In this document: piece by piece, positions 19,693 to 29,586 of the stretch | Layout of the letters: the number at the start of each line of letters is the position of its first letter | Numbering within the stretch: the stretch's first letter is position 1 | Assembly: GCA_945861415.1 (NCBI GenBank) | Contig: CAMAUV010000013.1 | Coordinates: 1-64,000, forward strand | DNA from: Akkermansia muciniphila | GTDB lineage: Bacteria; Verrucomicrobiota; Verrucomicrobiia; Verrucomicrobiales; V1-33 | Length of the DNA stretch: 64,000 bases | Reading direction: 5' to 3' | Made by a program: the position numbers and the translations under genes | The notes under the pieces: model-generated | What the model was told of the DNA's origin: nothing | Databases searched by the model: none | What the model saw: only the letters and a program-made list of their open reading frames with translations

Positions 19693-22600
19693 ATGTCCGC
19701 TCAAGTATCATTGGTTCCCAAATTTCAGCTTTCATCAGCAGCAGCATTACTCGTATGCACCCTGCCCACTCTATCATGCACGGTTTCAGCAAGGGACGAT
19801 TACCCCGACTGGCAAAAGTCAGGCACTATTTTTATCGACACTACACCTCTAGGAGCGAACCTGCCGGCTTCGGCCTCTCTTGAAGGATTTCCGCTACTGG
19901 TGCGCCTACACAAGGACTACTTTGATTTTTCCAAGGCCCTACCGAATGGAGATGATGTGCGCTTTTCCAACGCGGACGGAAAACCTCTAGCTTTTCAAAT
20001 CGAGCACTGGAGTGTCGTCGAGGGCGCAGCCAGCATTTGGGTGCGCATGCCTCAGATCCGGGGAAATAAACGTCAGGAACTGAGAATGCACTGGGGCAAT
20101 GCCACGGCCAGCGGCGAGTCGAACGGTGGCGCGGTCTTCAATGAATCGAACGGATACTTGACCGTTCTGCACATGGGCGAAAAGCCGGTAGATGAAGTCG
20201 GCACGGTGACGCCGGAGGATGAGAAAACCTCCGCGACAGCAGGCATGGTGGGCACCGCGCGGCACTTTGCCGGAGGGCAAGGCATTTTCTGTGGCGAACA
20301 AATCACAAAATTTCCGGTGGGTGCCGCACCCCACAGCACGGAGGCATGGGTGCGCGCAGAAAAGGTGAACGGCAGAGTGATGGCATGGGGCAATGAGCAT
20401 GGACAGGGCAAGGTGGTCATGCACTTCATGAGTCCGCCACATGTCAAAATGGAATGCTATTTTTCCGGTGCGGACGTCGCCAGCGAACGTCTGCCGATGA
20501 ATGAATGGACCCATATCTTCCACACCTATGAGAATGGAAGTTCGCTCATCTACATCAATGGGGTTCTAAGCGGCACCTCCAAAACTCCCAATGCTCCGCT
20601 GGCCATCAAGTCACCGGCGCGGCTCTACATAGGGGGCTGGTACAGCAACTGGGACTTCCACGGCGATGTTGACGAAGTACGCATTTCCGAAGTCACGCGC
20701 TCTGCGGATTGGGTCAAGCTTCAATATGAGAATCAAAAGCCGCTACAAAGCGCGACCGGACCGGTGGTGACTGAACAAACTTCCGGACTCAAGGGCACGA
20801 AGTTCGTGCTAGCCCCTGCCGAAGCAGCCGTGGCCGAAGGAAAGACCGCGCTATTCACCCTGGATGCACCCCACGCCCAAAAAGTTTACTGGACGGTGAA
20901 GAGTGATGGAATTGAGACGATAGAGGCCGTGGACCGCTTCGCATTCACATTTAATGCCGGGCGCGTCACGGGCGACAAAAAAGTGATGATTGAGTGCAGG
21001 GCGGTCATCGCAGGCAGGATGGAAATAAAAGAAATACACATCTCGGTAAGGGAGGCGATTCCTGATCCCGTGTTTACGCTTAAAGCTCAGAAATCATGGG
21101 ATGGCCGTAAGGCAACCGATGTGCTCATCGAGACTGCCGGGAATACGGGAGAGGCGAAAACCACATGGAGCGCCGGGCCGTTCGCGGTGAGCAAAGAAAC
21201 GACCACCGCAGGCCTCCGACTGACGCGCGCCCAGAACAGTGGCACGCTGACCGTTTCCGCCACCATGGATAATGGCGGCCAGCCAGTGACACAAAGTGTC
21301 TCCATCGAAGTCACCGAGCCGAAATCAGACCCGTGGGTCACCCGCACTCCGGACAAAAACGAAAAACCAATGGAGAGACAGTTTTATGCCCGTGACGACC
21401 GAAACGAGGGCACACTCTTCTGGAATGGTATTCTGACGGAAGCTGCCGATAAAGTGTTCCTCAAGCTCTACGCGGATAAAAAACTGATCCACACAGACAC
21501 TGCCGCGCCTGCTGCCGACCGTTCATACTCTCTTTCAGCAAAGCTGAAGCCCGGGCTCATTCGCTACAAAGCCGAATTTGGAATCAGCAATGGGGCCAAT
21601 GAGACCGTGAAGGAAATCGTGAGCGATCTCGTGTGCGGCGATGTGTTCATCATTAACGGTCAGTCCAACGCGCTTGCCACCGACACCGGTGAAAAATCCC
21701 CGGCGGTAACGAGCGAATGGATTCGCAGTTACGGCCGACCTGAGGGTGACGGGAAATTGGGCGAAGGTAATTTATGGTGCCGGCCGGTCTGGAAGGCGCA
21801 GAACGGTGAGAAGGCGGAGTTGGGCTGGTGGGGCATGGAACTGGCCAAACAACTCGTGGACAGTCAGAAGGTGCCGGTATTCATCGTAAATGCCGCCGTG
21901 GGTGGGACTCGTATCGACCAGCACCAGCGAAGCATGAGCGATCCCTCCGACTTGCGTACAATTTACGGCAGGATGCTGTGGCGCGTGCAGCAGGCTAAAC
22001 TGACCCACGGGATTCGCGCTATTCTCTGGCACCAGGGTGAAAACGATCAGGGCGCAGACGGCCCCTCGGGCGGCTATGGATGGGAGACATACCAGAAATA
22101 TTTCCTAGAGATGTCCGCAGGCTGGAAACACGATTTCCCCAACGTGCAGCACTACTACGTTTTCCAGATTTGGCCGAACTCCTGCGCCATGGGCGGCAGT
22201 CATGGTTCAGGCGACATGCTGCGGGAAAAGCAGCGGACGCTACCGCAGCTTTTTTCCCGCATGAGCATCATGTCCACGCTGGGGATTGTTCCTCCCGGCC
22301 CCTGCCACTATCCACTGCTAGGCTGGTCGGAGATTGCCCATTTAGTCCAGCCAATGATCGAGCGAGATCTTTACGCTAAGAAGCCAGTAAAATCGATCAC
22401 GCCGCCAAATCTAGTATGGGCCTCGCTTGGCGAAGACAAGGACAAGGTCGTGCTCGAATTTGATCAACCGGTGAAATGGAAAGAGGCACTGGCCGGACAG
22501 TTTTATCTGGATGGAGAAAAGGGCAAAATAGCCACAGGAAGCGTCGCCGGAAATGTCGTGACATTGCAATTGAAGGAGCCGTCCAGCGCCACGCGTATCA

Positions 22601-22704
22601 CCTATCTGAAAGAGGTGTCATGGAATCAGATAACTCTGCTCGAAGGAGAAAACGGAATCGCTGCCCTCACCTTTTGCAATGTGCCCGTGAGAACCAACCA
22701 GTAA
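19693..22704 (+). CDS. Secreted SGNH esterase with DUF2341 and LamG-like domains
   Basis: A 1003-residue exported protein with an N-terminal signal (hydrophobic segment near residues 13-30). DUF2341 (GFPLLVRLHKDYFDFSKA, and HWGNATASGESNGGAVF) is followed by a concanavalin/LamG-like fold (TRSADWVKLQYENQKPL), Ig-like spacers, and then a sialate O-acetylesterase-type SGNH hydrolase. Its blocks are INGQSNALA (nucleophile Ser in GQSN, near residue 655), LWHQGENDQG near 778 and CHYPLLGWSEIA with the catalytic His near 870. It probably removes acetyl groups from a polysaccharide or sialic acid. It opens the four-gene co-directional block; the next gene starts 17 bases after its stop. A modest AGGAA precedes ATG 19693. 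Confidence 0.88.
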   Translation: MSAQVSLVPKFQLSSAAALLVCTLPTLSCTVSARDDYPDWQKSGTIFIDTTPLGANLPASASLEGFPLLVRLHKDYFDFSKALPNGDDVRFSNADGKPLAFQIEHWSVVEGAASIWVRMPQIRGNKRQELRMHWGNATASGESNGGAVFNESNGYLTVLHMGEKPVDEVGTVTPEDEKTSATAGMVGTARHFAGGQGIFCGEQITKFPVGAAPHSTEAWVRAEKVNGRVMAWGNEHGQGKVVMHFMSPPHVKMECYFSGADVASERLPMNEWTHIFHTYENGSSLIYINGVLSGTSKTPNAPLAIKSPARLYIGGWYSNWDFHGDVDEVRISEVTRSADWVKLQYENQKPLQSATGPVVTEQTSGLKGTKFVLAPAEAAVAEGKTALFTLDAPHAQKVYWTVKSDGIETIEAVDRFAFTFNAGRVTGDKKVMIECRAVIAGRMEIKEIHISVREAIPDPVFTLKAQKSWDGRKATDVLIETAGNTGEAKTTWSAGPFAVSKETTTAGLRLTRAQNSGTLTVSATMDNGGQPVTQSVSIEVTEPKSDPWVTRTPDKNEKPMERQFYARDDRNEGTLFWNGILTEAADKVFLKLYADKKLIHTDTAAPAADRSYSLSAKLKPGLIRYKAEFGISNGANETVKEIVSDLVCGDVFIINGQSNALATDTGEKSPAVTSEWIRSYGRPEGDGKLGEGNLWCRPVWKAQNGEKAELGWWGMELAKQLVDSQKVPVFIVNAAVGGTRIDQHQRSMSDPSDLRTIYGRMLWRVQQAKLTHGIRAILWHQGENDQGADGPSGGYGWETYQKYFLEMSAGWKHDFPNVQHYYVFQIWPNSCAMGGSHGSGDMLREKQRTLPQLFSRMSIMSTLGIVPPGPCHYPLLGWSEIAHLVQPMIERDLYAKKPVKSITPPNLVWASLGEDKDKVVLEFDQPVKWKEALAGQFYLDGEKGKIATGSVAGNVVTLQLKEPSSATRITYLKEVSWNQITLLEGENGIAALTFCNVPVRTNQ

Positions 22705-22721
22705 GCACCATCCCTAAATGC

Positions 22722-25412
22722 ATGAACTTTCGCCCGTTCTCACTTCTGAGCCTCTTCCCTGCCCTGCTGCCTGCTATGGCGGTGTCCGCCTTTGCTGCGC
22801 CGCAACTCCCCGGCCTCTCGGCCGATGCCGACCCAGAAATAAAAGGTCAAGTGCTGATTGAGGAACTGAACTGCGCTGCCTGTCACTCCGGCGGGGAGGA
22901 ACTGAAGGCCGCATCCAAAAAAGCCCCCCGCCTCGCCGCAGTGGGCTCCCGGGTGAATCCGGCATCTCTGGAGGTGTTCCTCAGCGATCCTCATGGAGTG
23001 AAACCCGGCACGACCATGCCGGACGTGATGAGTCCGCTGGGAGTTGAAGAGCGCAAGCTGGCCGCCACCGAACTGACCCACTTCCTGCTCTCGCTGAAGA
23101 AGAACGACTTCGCACCCGAACCCCCGGACTCCGTGGCGGCAGCAAGAGGGAAACAGCTCTTCCATTCACGCGGCTGTGCCTCGTGCCACGCGCCTCGCGA
23201 TGACAAAGCGGCGGAACTGCCGATGAAGAATTCGGTGCCGCTCGGCGCGCTCGAAAAGAAGTACAGTTTCAAGAGTCTCACCAGCTTCCTCCAGCAACCC
23301 CATCTCAGCCGCCCATCCATCCGCATGCCGGATATGAGGCTCAGCGGACAGGACGTAGAGCGCATTGCTCACTTCCTCCTGCAGGGCACCAAAGTGCCAG
23401 GCAAACTCGCCTACACCCTGTATCGCGGCAATGTATGGGAGGGCCTCAATAGCGCGGAGGTCACGGCGGAGCGCGCCGGGCATGTCGGTAACTTTGCGCT
23501 TACCAGTCTGGGCAAGGTGCAGCATCACACCGCTATCCGCTATGATGGCTGGATGAATTTGGCGCATGCCGGACGTTATAAATTCTTCCTGACCATGAAT
23601 GGCGGCTCTCTCGCCATCGACGGCAGCGCTTTAGTGGAGCAGGAACCGAGCGACCGCCGAGGAGTCAAAGAACTGAATAGCTCCGCAGAGCTTGCGGCGG
23701 GCTGGCGGCGCATAGAACTGACCTACTTCCACACTGGCCGGGATGCGAAGTTCTCATTCGAAATGGAAGGACCGCAGTTCGCACGGCAGGCACCGCCGCC
23801 TTCCATGCTGTCAGTGGCAAGTGAGCACGTTCCGACCTTTGCTCCCCTTAAGGCTGACTTGGCCCTTGCCACCCGCGGCCGCGCCCGGTTCGCAACCATT
23901 GGCTGCGCCAACTGTCACGATGACCTGCAGGTTCCGCCCGTTCCTGCAACTCCGCTGGTGGAGCTTGATGCCTCCCGCGGATGCCTGAGCTTCACTGCGG
24001 GTGCATGGCCGCGCTTCGATCTCAGCAATGAGCAACTGGAGTGGATCCGGACGGCCCTGCCCCAGGCAGAGAAGCCGGAGTTCAATGACAAACAGCGAAT
24101 CGACAAAACGCTACTGCAACTCAACTGCATCGCCTGCCACGAACGCACGGGTCTCGGCGGCATCGCTCCGGAAAGAAACCCTCTGTTCACCGGCACACAG
24201 CCCGGACTGGGAGATCAGGGCCGACTGCCTCCTCCCCTGTCCCATGTGGGGGCCAAGCTTCAGCCCCGCTGGATCAGAGAGGTGCTCCTTAATGGAAAAC
24301 GTCAGCGCAATTACCTTGATGCTTCCATGCCGCAGTTTGGCGAGGCCAATGTCGGGCATCTGGCCGACTTGTTCGGAAAAGTAGACAAACTGGAAGAGGC
24401 AACCTTACCAAAAGTGACGGACATTCTGGAGTCGAAAGACGCAGGCTATCAAATGGTCGGCACCAATGGTCTCGGGTGCATTGCCTGCCATGAATTTAAC
24501 GGACAAAAAGCCGGGGAAATGAGCGCTCTCGATATCGCTAATGTCACTGACCGGCTTCAGAAGAACTGGTTTGCACTGTACATGCGCCAGCCATCGCGCT
24601 TTCATCCTACAGTGATCATGCCCAGCTACTGGCCGGACGGAAAAGCAGTGCGCCCTAACATCCTCGGCGGGAACACCGCGCTGCAAATTGAGGCTCTGTG
24701 GACGTATCTGGCCGATGGCGAGCGGGCGAAAAAGCCGGCGGGTCTCTCTCGGCAGTCAAACGAATTGCGAGTAGGCGATGTGACAGAAATCTGCCGCGGG
24801 CAAAGCCCTGTGGGCTATCGTGGCATCGGCGTGGGATATCCGGAGCGCATCAGTCTCGCCTTTGATTCTGGTGAGATGGCGCTGCGGCAACTTTGGAAGG
24901 GAGAGTTCGCGAGTGTGGACCTCGGCCACTTTCGTCCGAGCGGCACAGATCCGATCACCTTTCCTCCGGGCATTCCCTTTCACCGGCTCAAGTCGATGGA
25001 CGATAACTGGCCCTACAAGGGGAAGACGAATCATGCCTTTCCTCAGGATCATGGCTATCAGTTCCGCGGATACCATCTTGATGCCGCGCGGCGGCCCGCA
25101 CTGCGTTATCAATACGGAGACATCGCCGTGGAGGATCACTTTACAGACCTGCTGGACAAGGACAAGAAAGCCTACTTTCGGCGCACACTCAACTTCGATG
25201 CACCCGCCACACAGTCGCAATTTTACTTTCGAGTGGCGGCCGGGAAAGAGATCACTGCCGTATCGGAGCGTGTTTTCAAAGCGGGCCCGCTGGAGCTTAG
25301 GATCACAGGAGAACAAAAGGGAATCGTCCGCAGCGGCGAACCGGCGGAAGTGCTCATCCCTCTGATCCTGCCCGCCGGGCGCGCAAAGCTCACTCTGGAA
25401 TATCAATGGTAG
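22722..25412 (+). CDS. Secreted five-heme cytochrome c with PA14 domain
   Basis: An 896-residue exported protein with a signal peptide (FSLLSLFPALLPAMAVSAFA) and five CxxCH heme sites: CAACH (near residue 50), CASCH (about 151), CANCH (about 395), CIACH (about 468) and CIACH (about 585). Between the second and third lies a PA14-like sugar-binding domain (YDGWMNLAHAGRYKFFLTMNGGSLAIDG). The C-terminal part (from about 690) is a beta-rich region without hemes. This combination is typical of PVC-group periplasmic electron carriers that accept electrons from sugar dehydrogenases. It probably works with the beta-propeller protein encoded next. The start 22722 was set at the signal peptide. Confidence 0.88.
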   Translation: MNFRPFSLLSLFPALLPAMAVSAFAAPQLPGLSADADPEIKGQVLIEELNCAACHSGGEELKAASKKAPRLAAVGSRVNPASLEVFLSDPHGVKPGTTMPDVMSPLGVEERKLAATELTHFLLSLKKNDFAPEPPDSVAAARGKQLFHSRGCASCHAPRDDKAAELPMKNSVPLGALEKKYSFKSLTSFLQQPHLSRPSIRMPDMRLSGQDVERIAHFLLQGTKVPGKLAYTLYRGNVWEGLNSAEVTAERAGHVGNFALTSLGKVQHHTAIRYDGWMNLAHAGRYKFFLTMNGGSLAIDGSALVEQEPSDRRGVKELNSSAELAAGWRRIELTYFHTGRDAKFSFEMEGPQFARQAPPPSMLSVASEHVPTFAPLKADLALATRGRARFATIGCANCHDDLQVPPVPATPLVELDASRGCLSFTAGAWPRFDLSNEQLEWIRTALPQAEKPEFNDKQRIDKTLLQLNCIACHERTGLGGIAPERNPLFTGTQPGLGDQGRLPPPLSHVGAKLQPRWIREVLLNGKRQRNYLDASMPQFGEANVGHLADLFGKVDKLEEATLPKVTDILESKDAGYQMVGTNGLGCIACHEFNGQKAGEMSALDIANVTDRLQKNWFALYMRQPSRFHPTVIMPSYWPDGKAVRPNILGGNTALQIEALWTYLADGERAKKPAGLSRQSNELRVGDVTEICRGQSPVGYRGIGVGYPERISLAFDSGEMALRQLWKGEFASVDLGHFRPSGTDPITFPPGIPFHRLKSMDDNWPYKGKTNHAFPQDHGYQFRGYHLDAARRPALRYQYGDIAVEDHFTDLLDKDKKAYFRRTLNFDAPATQSQFYFRVAAGKEITAVSERVFKAGPLELRITGEQKGIVRSGEPAEVLIPLILPAGRAKLTLEYQW

Positions 25413-25485
25413 TGACCATCGCCCGCCGTTCAGACACTCACGGATTTTTTACTCTCGCCGCTCATTCAACTTCTGCTCCGATTCC

Positions 25486-25824
25486 ATGTTCACTACTAAC
25501 AAGTTTATCCTTTCCCTAGTTGCCGCCATGCCGATAACAGGCCCGGCCCGGCCCGCGGGAAGGGAAGCGGATCTGGAGACACTGTGCGGCAAAGCCGCCG
25601 GTGGCGACGCGCAGGGGCAGTTCGACCTCGTCCTCCGTCTCAGTGATGGAAATGGAGTGAACAAAGACAACGCCCAAGCCATGAAGTGGGCCCCCCAGGC
25701 AGAAGATTACAGCATGCCGCCGGTCTCGCTGGACGCATTGCACAAGAGACAACTGTATTTACTTATCTGCTCGACCAATCGGGCACTACCGACCGGAACA
25801 GGTCACGGCATGACCGCCGCGTGA
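25486..25824 (+). pseudogene. Probable remnant of a Sel1-repeat secreted protein
   Basis: After a short signal-like N-terminus (MFTTNKFILSLVAAMPITG), GDAQGQFDLVLRLSDGNGV and NKDNAQAMKWAPQAED read like one Sel1 repeat (A-x-x-x-L-G-x-x-Y-x-x-G-x-G-V-x-x-D-x-x-x-A-x-x-W). Only this degenerate repeat is present, and the tail (DALHKRQLYLLICSTNRAL) has no repeat character, so the protein seems truncated or decayed. A genuine 112-residue protein cannot be excluded. It separates the cytochrome gene from the beta-propeller gene. Confidence 0.4.
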
Positions 25825-25861
25825 TTGACGGCCGTCTTCAGCGGCTTAAGAAAGCTCTATC

Positions 25862-27355
25862 ATGGCTCGCTTTTTCATTTCACTCGCATTGGCTGCGCCG
25901 CTCATCTCGACTACCCTCCTTGCAGAAGAGGATTTGGGCGAAATGTGGGGCACTGCAGCCGAGGAGGCGAAGTATTTCCCTCTGGTCAACATTTCCATCC
26001 CGCCCAGTGTGCCGATACGCCCTGGGGGCCTTGAAATCCTCCCGGACGGAAGACTGGCCGTTGGTACCCGCCGCGGAGACATCTACTTTATTAAAGGCGC
26101 TTTCGATTCCCCGCCTCAGCCAGAGTATCATCTGTTTGCCAGCGGTCAGGACGAGATTTTTTCACTGGCATGGCGGGACGGAGCCATGACGACGACCACA
26201 TGGGGAGAAGTGACCCGAATTTCCGACACTGACGGCGACGGAGTAGCCGACAATTATCATACCCTCACGAGCAACTGGGGTTATGCCGAAGGACATGAAT
26301 TCGCCTTTGGCTCAGAACCAGACCCGCAGGGCAATATCTGGGTGGCGCTGGGGCTGAGCGGTTCTTATGAATCTCACAATCTTTTCCGCGGCTGGGCGGT
26401 GAAAGTGACGCCGCATGGAAAGATGATTCCCGTATGCAGCGGCCTACGGAGCCCGGGTGGGGTCGGAGCTAACGCGCAAGGGGCCATGTTTGTCATTGAA
26501 AGTCAGGGTCCATGGAATGGCTGCTGCTCACTTAAGCATTTAAAAGAGGGCGCCTTTCTCGGGCACCCGGCCAGCTACAATTGGTATCCCTACGTTCCCG
26601 GCATGAAGGCGCCTAGCGCACAACCGAAGAGCGATTCGCGCATGAGCCTTGAGAAAAAGCGGGTGAAGGAACTGGTGCCTCCCGCAGTGAAGTTTCCCTA
26701 TATCAAAATGGGACGTTCCATTTCTGGATTCAGGCTCAACACGACCGGCGGAAAATTTGGCCCGTTTGAAAACCAGATTTTTCTCGGCGACTATACTACC
26801 AGTGTCATCCTGCGGGCGACGACCGAAATGGTGAACGGGGTGTGGCAGGGCGCTTGTTATCCCTTCCGTGAGGGACTCTCCACCGGTATCATGAATGTGG
26901 AATTTTCCCCCAAAGGACAACTCATTGCCGCAGGGTTCACCACCAACCGCCAGTGGCCCGTGCGCGGCTCCGAACCGTTCGCGCTGCAGCGCATCGACTG
27001 GAATGGTGTAATGCCCTTTGAGGTCAAAGAGATTAATATCCGGAAGGATGGCTTCGTAGTTCACTTCACCCTTCCAGTGGAAAAAGATTCCGCGTCGAAT
27101 CCGGGTTCATACGGTGTCACAACTTACACACACATCTATCATGCCGGCTACGGCAGCCCGGAAGTGGACCATAACACCCCCCGGGTCACGTCCGTCGTGC
27201 CATCAGGTGATGGACTCTCAGTGTATGTAAAACTCGACCGGATTACAGAAGATCACATTCACGACTTTGACTTCAGCAAACTCACCGCGGAGGACGGCCG
27301 GCCTCTGCTTCACAGCAAGGCCTACTACACGGTGAATGAGATTCCGGCGCAATGA
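25862..27355 (+). CDS. Secreted beta-propeller protein (DUF7133 / PQQ sugar dehydrogenase-like)
   Basis: A 497-residue exported protein, signal peptide MARFFISLALAAPLISTTLL. The body is a beta-propeller of the kind found in PVC-group membrane-bound dehydrogenase proteins (TIGR02604/DUF7133 type): PGGLEILPDGRLAVGTRRGD, RISDTDGDGVADNYHTL, LRSPGGVGANAQGAMFVIES, and NWYPYVPGM. Sugar dehydrogenases with this fold use PQQ or calcium; here the D-x-D-x-D-G turn could bind calcium. It has no heme of its own, unlike many homologs that carry one at the C-terminus, so the five-heme cytochrome encoded upstream is a natural partner. The catalytic status and substrate are not evident. Confidence 0.85.
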   Translation: MARFFISLALAAPLISTTLLAEEDLGEMWGTAAEEAKYFPLVNISIPPSVPIRPGGLEILPDGRLAVGTRRGDIYFIKGAFDSPPQPEYHLFASGQDEIFSLAWRDGAMTTTTWGEVTRISDTDGDGVADNYHTLTSNWGYAEGHEFAFGSEPDPQGNIWVALGLSGSYESHNLFRGWAVKVTPHGKMIPVCSGLRSPGGVGANAQGAMFVIESQGPWNGCCSLKHLKEGAFLGHPASYNWYPYVPGMKAPSAQPKSDSRMSLEKKRVKELVPPAVKFPYIKMGRSISGFRLNTTGGKFGPFENQIFLGDYTTSVILRATTEMVNGVWQGACYPFREGLSTGIMNVEFSPKGQLIAAGFTTNRQWPVRGSEPFALQRIDWNGVMPFEVKEINIRKDGFVVHFTLPVEKDSASNPGSYGVTTYTHIYHAGYGSPEVDHNTPRVTSVVPSGDGLSVYVKLDRITEDHIHDFDFSKLTAEDGRPLLHSKAYYTVNEIPAQ

Positions 27356-27389
27356 ACAACCACCGGCACACCTTTTACTTTCTCAACTT

Positions 27390-28412
27390 ATGATCCGTCC
27401 GCTCCTTCGCTTTCTTTTTCTGCCACTTATCACCGCATGTGTTTCCAAGGCTAAAGACATCCCAAACTGGCTGACATGGCAAGGTGGCGAGGGCCCGGGG
27501 AAAGGGAAGCGCATTGTACTAATCGCGGCGGATCAGGAATACCGCAGTGAGCAATCCATGCCGATGCTGGCAAAGATTCTGAGTTCCCGGCACGGTTTCG
27601 AATGCACGGTGCTGTTCGGCGTGAATGAAAAAGGCGAGGTGGATCCAACGATGCCAGTTTATCCGGAAAAGGGACAGCCGCTGAAAGAGCACCACATTCC
27701 TGGACTGGAACAACTTACGTCCGCGGACCTCGTGATTTTCTTTCCGCGGCTGCTTACCCTGCCAATGGCTGAGCGCGAGATGATCGTGAAATACATCGAT
27801 TCCGGAAAGCCGATCATCTCGCTGCGGACCGGGAATCACGGGTTCCACGCGCAGCTGCCCTACAAAATCAATGGCCGGCAGGTAGGATGGGGTGAAGACG
27901 TGCTGGGAGGGGCATTCATGGAGCACCACGGGCACTACCAAGCAGACTCCACCCGGGGCAACATTGTGCCGGAGCAAAAAAACCATCCGATTCTTTACGG
28001 CGTGAGTGACATCTGGGGCGACTCAGACGTTTACCGTACCTACAAGAAGGGCAGCAGCCTTCCGGAAGGCTGTACGGCGCTGGTGTGGGGGCAGCCGCTC
28101 ATGGGACGAAAGCAGCGAGATGCGCCTAATCCTGAACTGGAACCCCTGCCCGTAGCGTGGTTCAAATACTGGGAGACTAGTGTAGGAAAAAAGGCGCGTG
28201 TATTTCATTCTACTATGGGCAGCGGTAGCGACCTGCAGAATGCCGGACTGAGGCGTCTTATCATCAACGCCGCCTATTGGTGCATGGGAATGGAGGCGAC
28301 GATCAATCCGGCAAGAAGTGTGGACATCGTCGGCGCGTATGCGCCGCTGGAGAGCGGATTTGATTACAAGCGAATCGGCGCGAAGCCCCGGCCAGTGCAG
28401 GCATACAAATAG
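27390..28412 (+). CDS. ThuA-like secreted protein (class I amidotransferase-like fold)
   Basis: A 340-residue exported protein with a signal peptide (RPLLRFLFLPLITACVSKA; a C near residue 17 could be a lipidation site). The fold is ThuA/trehalose-utilisation type: IVLIAADQEYRSEQSMPMLA at the start, LTSADLVIFFPRLLTLP, and TGNHGFHAQ near the centre, then HPILYGVSDIWGDSDVY. HSTMGSGSDLQNAGLRRLI is the C-terminal signature, followed by AAYWCMGME. ThuA relatives act in keto-sugar metabolism of disaccharides. Its position after the beta-propeller gene, with 34 bases between them, supports a role in the same sugar pathway. The classical Cys-His-Glu triad of amidotransferases is not evident. Confidence 0.88.
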   Translation: MIRPLLRFLFLPLITACVSKAKDIPNWLTWQGGEGPGKGKRIVLIAADQEYRSEQSMPMLAKILSSRHGFECTVLFGVNEKGEVDPTMPVYPEKGQPLKEHHIPGLEQLTSADLVIFFPRLLTLPMAEREMIVKYIDSGKPIISLRTGNHGFHAQLPYKINGRQVGWGEDVLGGAFMEHHGHYQADSTRGNIVPEQKNHPILYGVSDIWGDSDVYRTYKKGSSLPEGCTALVWGQPLMGRKQRDAPNPELEPLPVAWFKYWETSVGKKARVFHSTMGSGSDLQNAGLRRLIINAAYWCMGMEATINPARSVDIVGAYAPLESGFDYKRIGAKPRPVQAYK

Positions 28413-28491
28413 TGCGCGAAACGTGCGCCCAGTTTAGCAGTGGCGGTGGAAGGGAGGAAGGCAAACTTGTCTCCGGCGACTGTTGCAGTCA

Positions 28492-29586
28492 TCACGCCAT
28501 TATGCGCTCCACCATTTGCAGCAAAGTAAAATAGAGCCGCGTATTGCAGCCGCGACGGAGTCGCTCAATGACGAGTTCCACCGGCGTCCGGCAGGGACAG
28601 GGGGTGAGCCTTTCGAAAGTGCCCGCCGGTGTCGCGACCCGTGCATGAATGAAGGGGCTGTCGTCCCCGTGCGTAAGCTGAACGTCGAGACCTGGACCGC
28701 GCAGACAAACGGAGGGCACCGGGGACACCGAACTCACTTCGTGAAAGCGGAGACGCAGTTTCCGCCCGCCATTGGTAAAGTGGATCTCAACTCCCGCGAC
28801 GACCACCTCCTGCAATTTCCACCCCGCCCGGAAGGCGGCCCATGCAGCGAACAAGTGCCCGGGTAGGGTGTGCCCCGCAGCGCAGGTGATTTCCACCGCA
28901 TCGACCTGCGGCAGCAGCGCAAGCGCCGCCGGGTCATCAAAGCATGCCGCCAGCGCCATGCGCAGGCTGAGCACGCGGGTCCATGCGATGTCATTCACGC
29001 TGAAATCGCTGGCGGTGTGCCGCCATGACCGGCGCAATATGGAGAACTGCGTGAGCGGGTCCACCCATTCACTGCTGTCGATCACGAGGCGGTCGATCTC
29101 AGTAAAAAAGTGGGGCTCCCAGTTACCGTTGAAGTTTCCCTGCCACCAGACGGTGAGCGGAAGATCGCTGTCCACATGTGCGAAAATAGTGTTCGCGAGG
29201 ATGCTCTGGCCGCTGCCGTGAACGAGGAAGCTGATTTGTTCACTGCAAATGCTCTTGTTGCCTCCGTCGCCAAGCTGGCAGTGTGCGGTGATCCACGCCC
29301 GGAGCGGCGGCTCACGCTCTGAGGGGTCCACCACCAATAACAGCGCCCGGCAGGCGTGCTCACGCGTCACTTCCTGAATGAGGGCTGTGCCCGCTTCCAT
29401 ACCGTCGGCGCTGCCGGAAACGATTGCGAAATTCATTAGCGAAGCCCGGGTCATGGCCTCATTGCTGTCCCACAGTGCCTTCAAATGGCGCTCGATCCCA
29501 CACACCGGCACCTCTTCCCCCGGTCCCGGGATGGGGGAGCCGGTTTGCTTCGGAAGCGTGGCGGATTCAGTGGCAGTTGAGGTCAT
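28492..29586 (-). CDS. opcA: Glucose-6-phosphate dehydrogenase assembly protein OpcA
   Basis: A 364-residue helper that activates glucose-6-phosphate dehydrogenase (Zwf), known from cyanobacteria and actinobacteria. The diagnostic segment SEQISFLVHGSGQSILANTI and then FAHVDSDLPLTVWWQG matches the OpcA core, preceded by RALLLVVDPSEREPPLRAW. A C-terminal OpcA region follows (RLRRGCNTRLYFTLLQMVER). The start ATG 29586 is preceded only by non-conserved sequence. zwf itself is not next to it. It is divergently transcribed from the sigma factor gene and convergent with the thuA-like gene. Confidence 0.93.
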   Translation of the reverse strand: MTSTATESATLPKQTGSPIPGPGEEVPVCGIERHLKALWDSNEAMTRASLMNFAIVSGSADGMEAGTALIQEVTREHACRALLLVVDPSEREPPLRAWITAHCQLGDGGNKSICSEQISFLVHGSGQSILANTIFAHVDSDLPLTVWWQGNFNGNWEPHFFTEIDRLVIDSSEWVDPLTQFSILRRSWRHTASDFSVNDIAWTRVLSLRMALAACFDDPAALALLPQVDAVEITCAAGHTLPGHLFAAWAAFRAGWKLQEVVVAGVEIHFTNGGRKLRLRFHEVSSVSPVPSVCLRGPGLDVQLTHGDDSPFIHARVATPAGTFERLTPCPCRTPVELVIERLRRGCNTRLYFTLLQMVERIMA

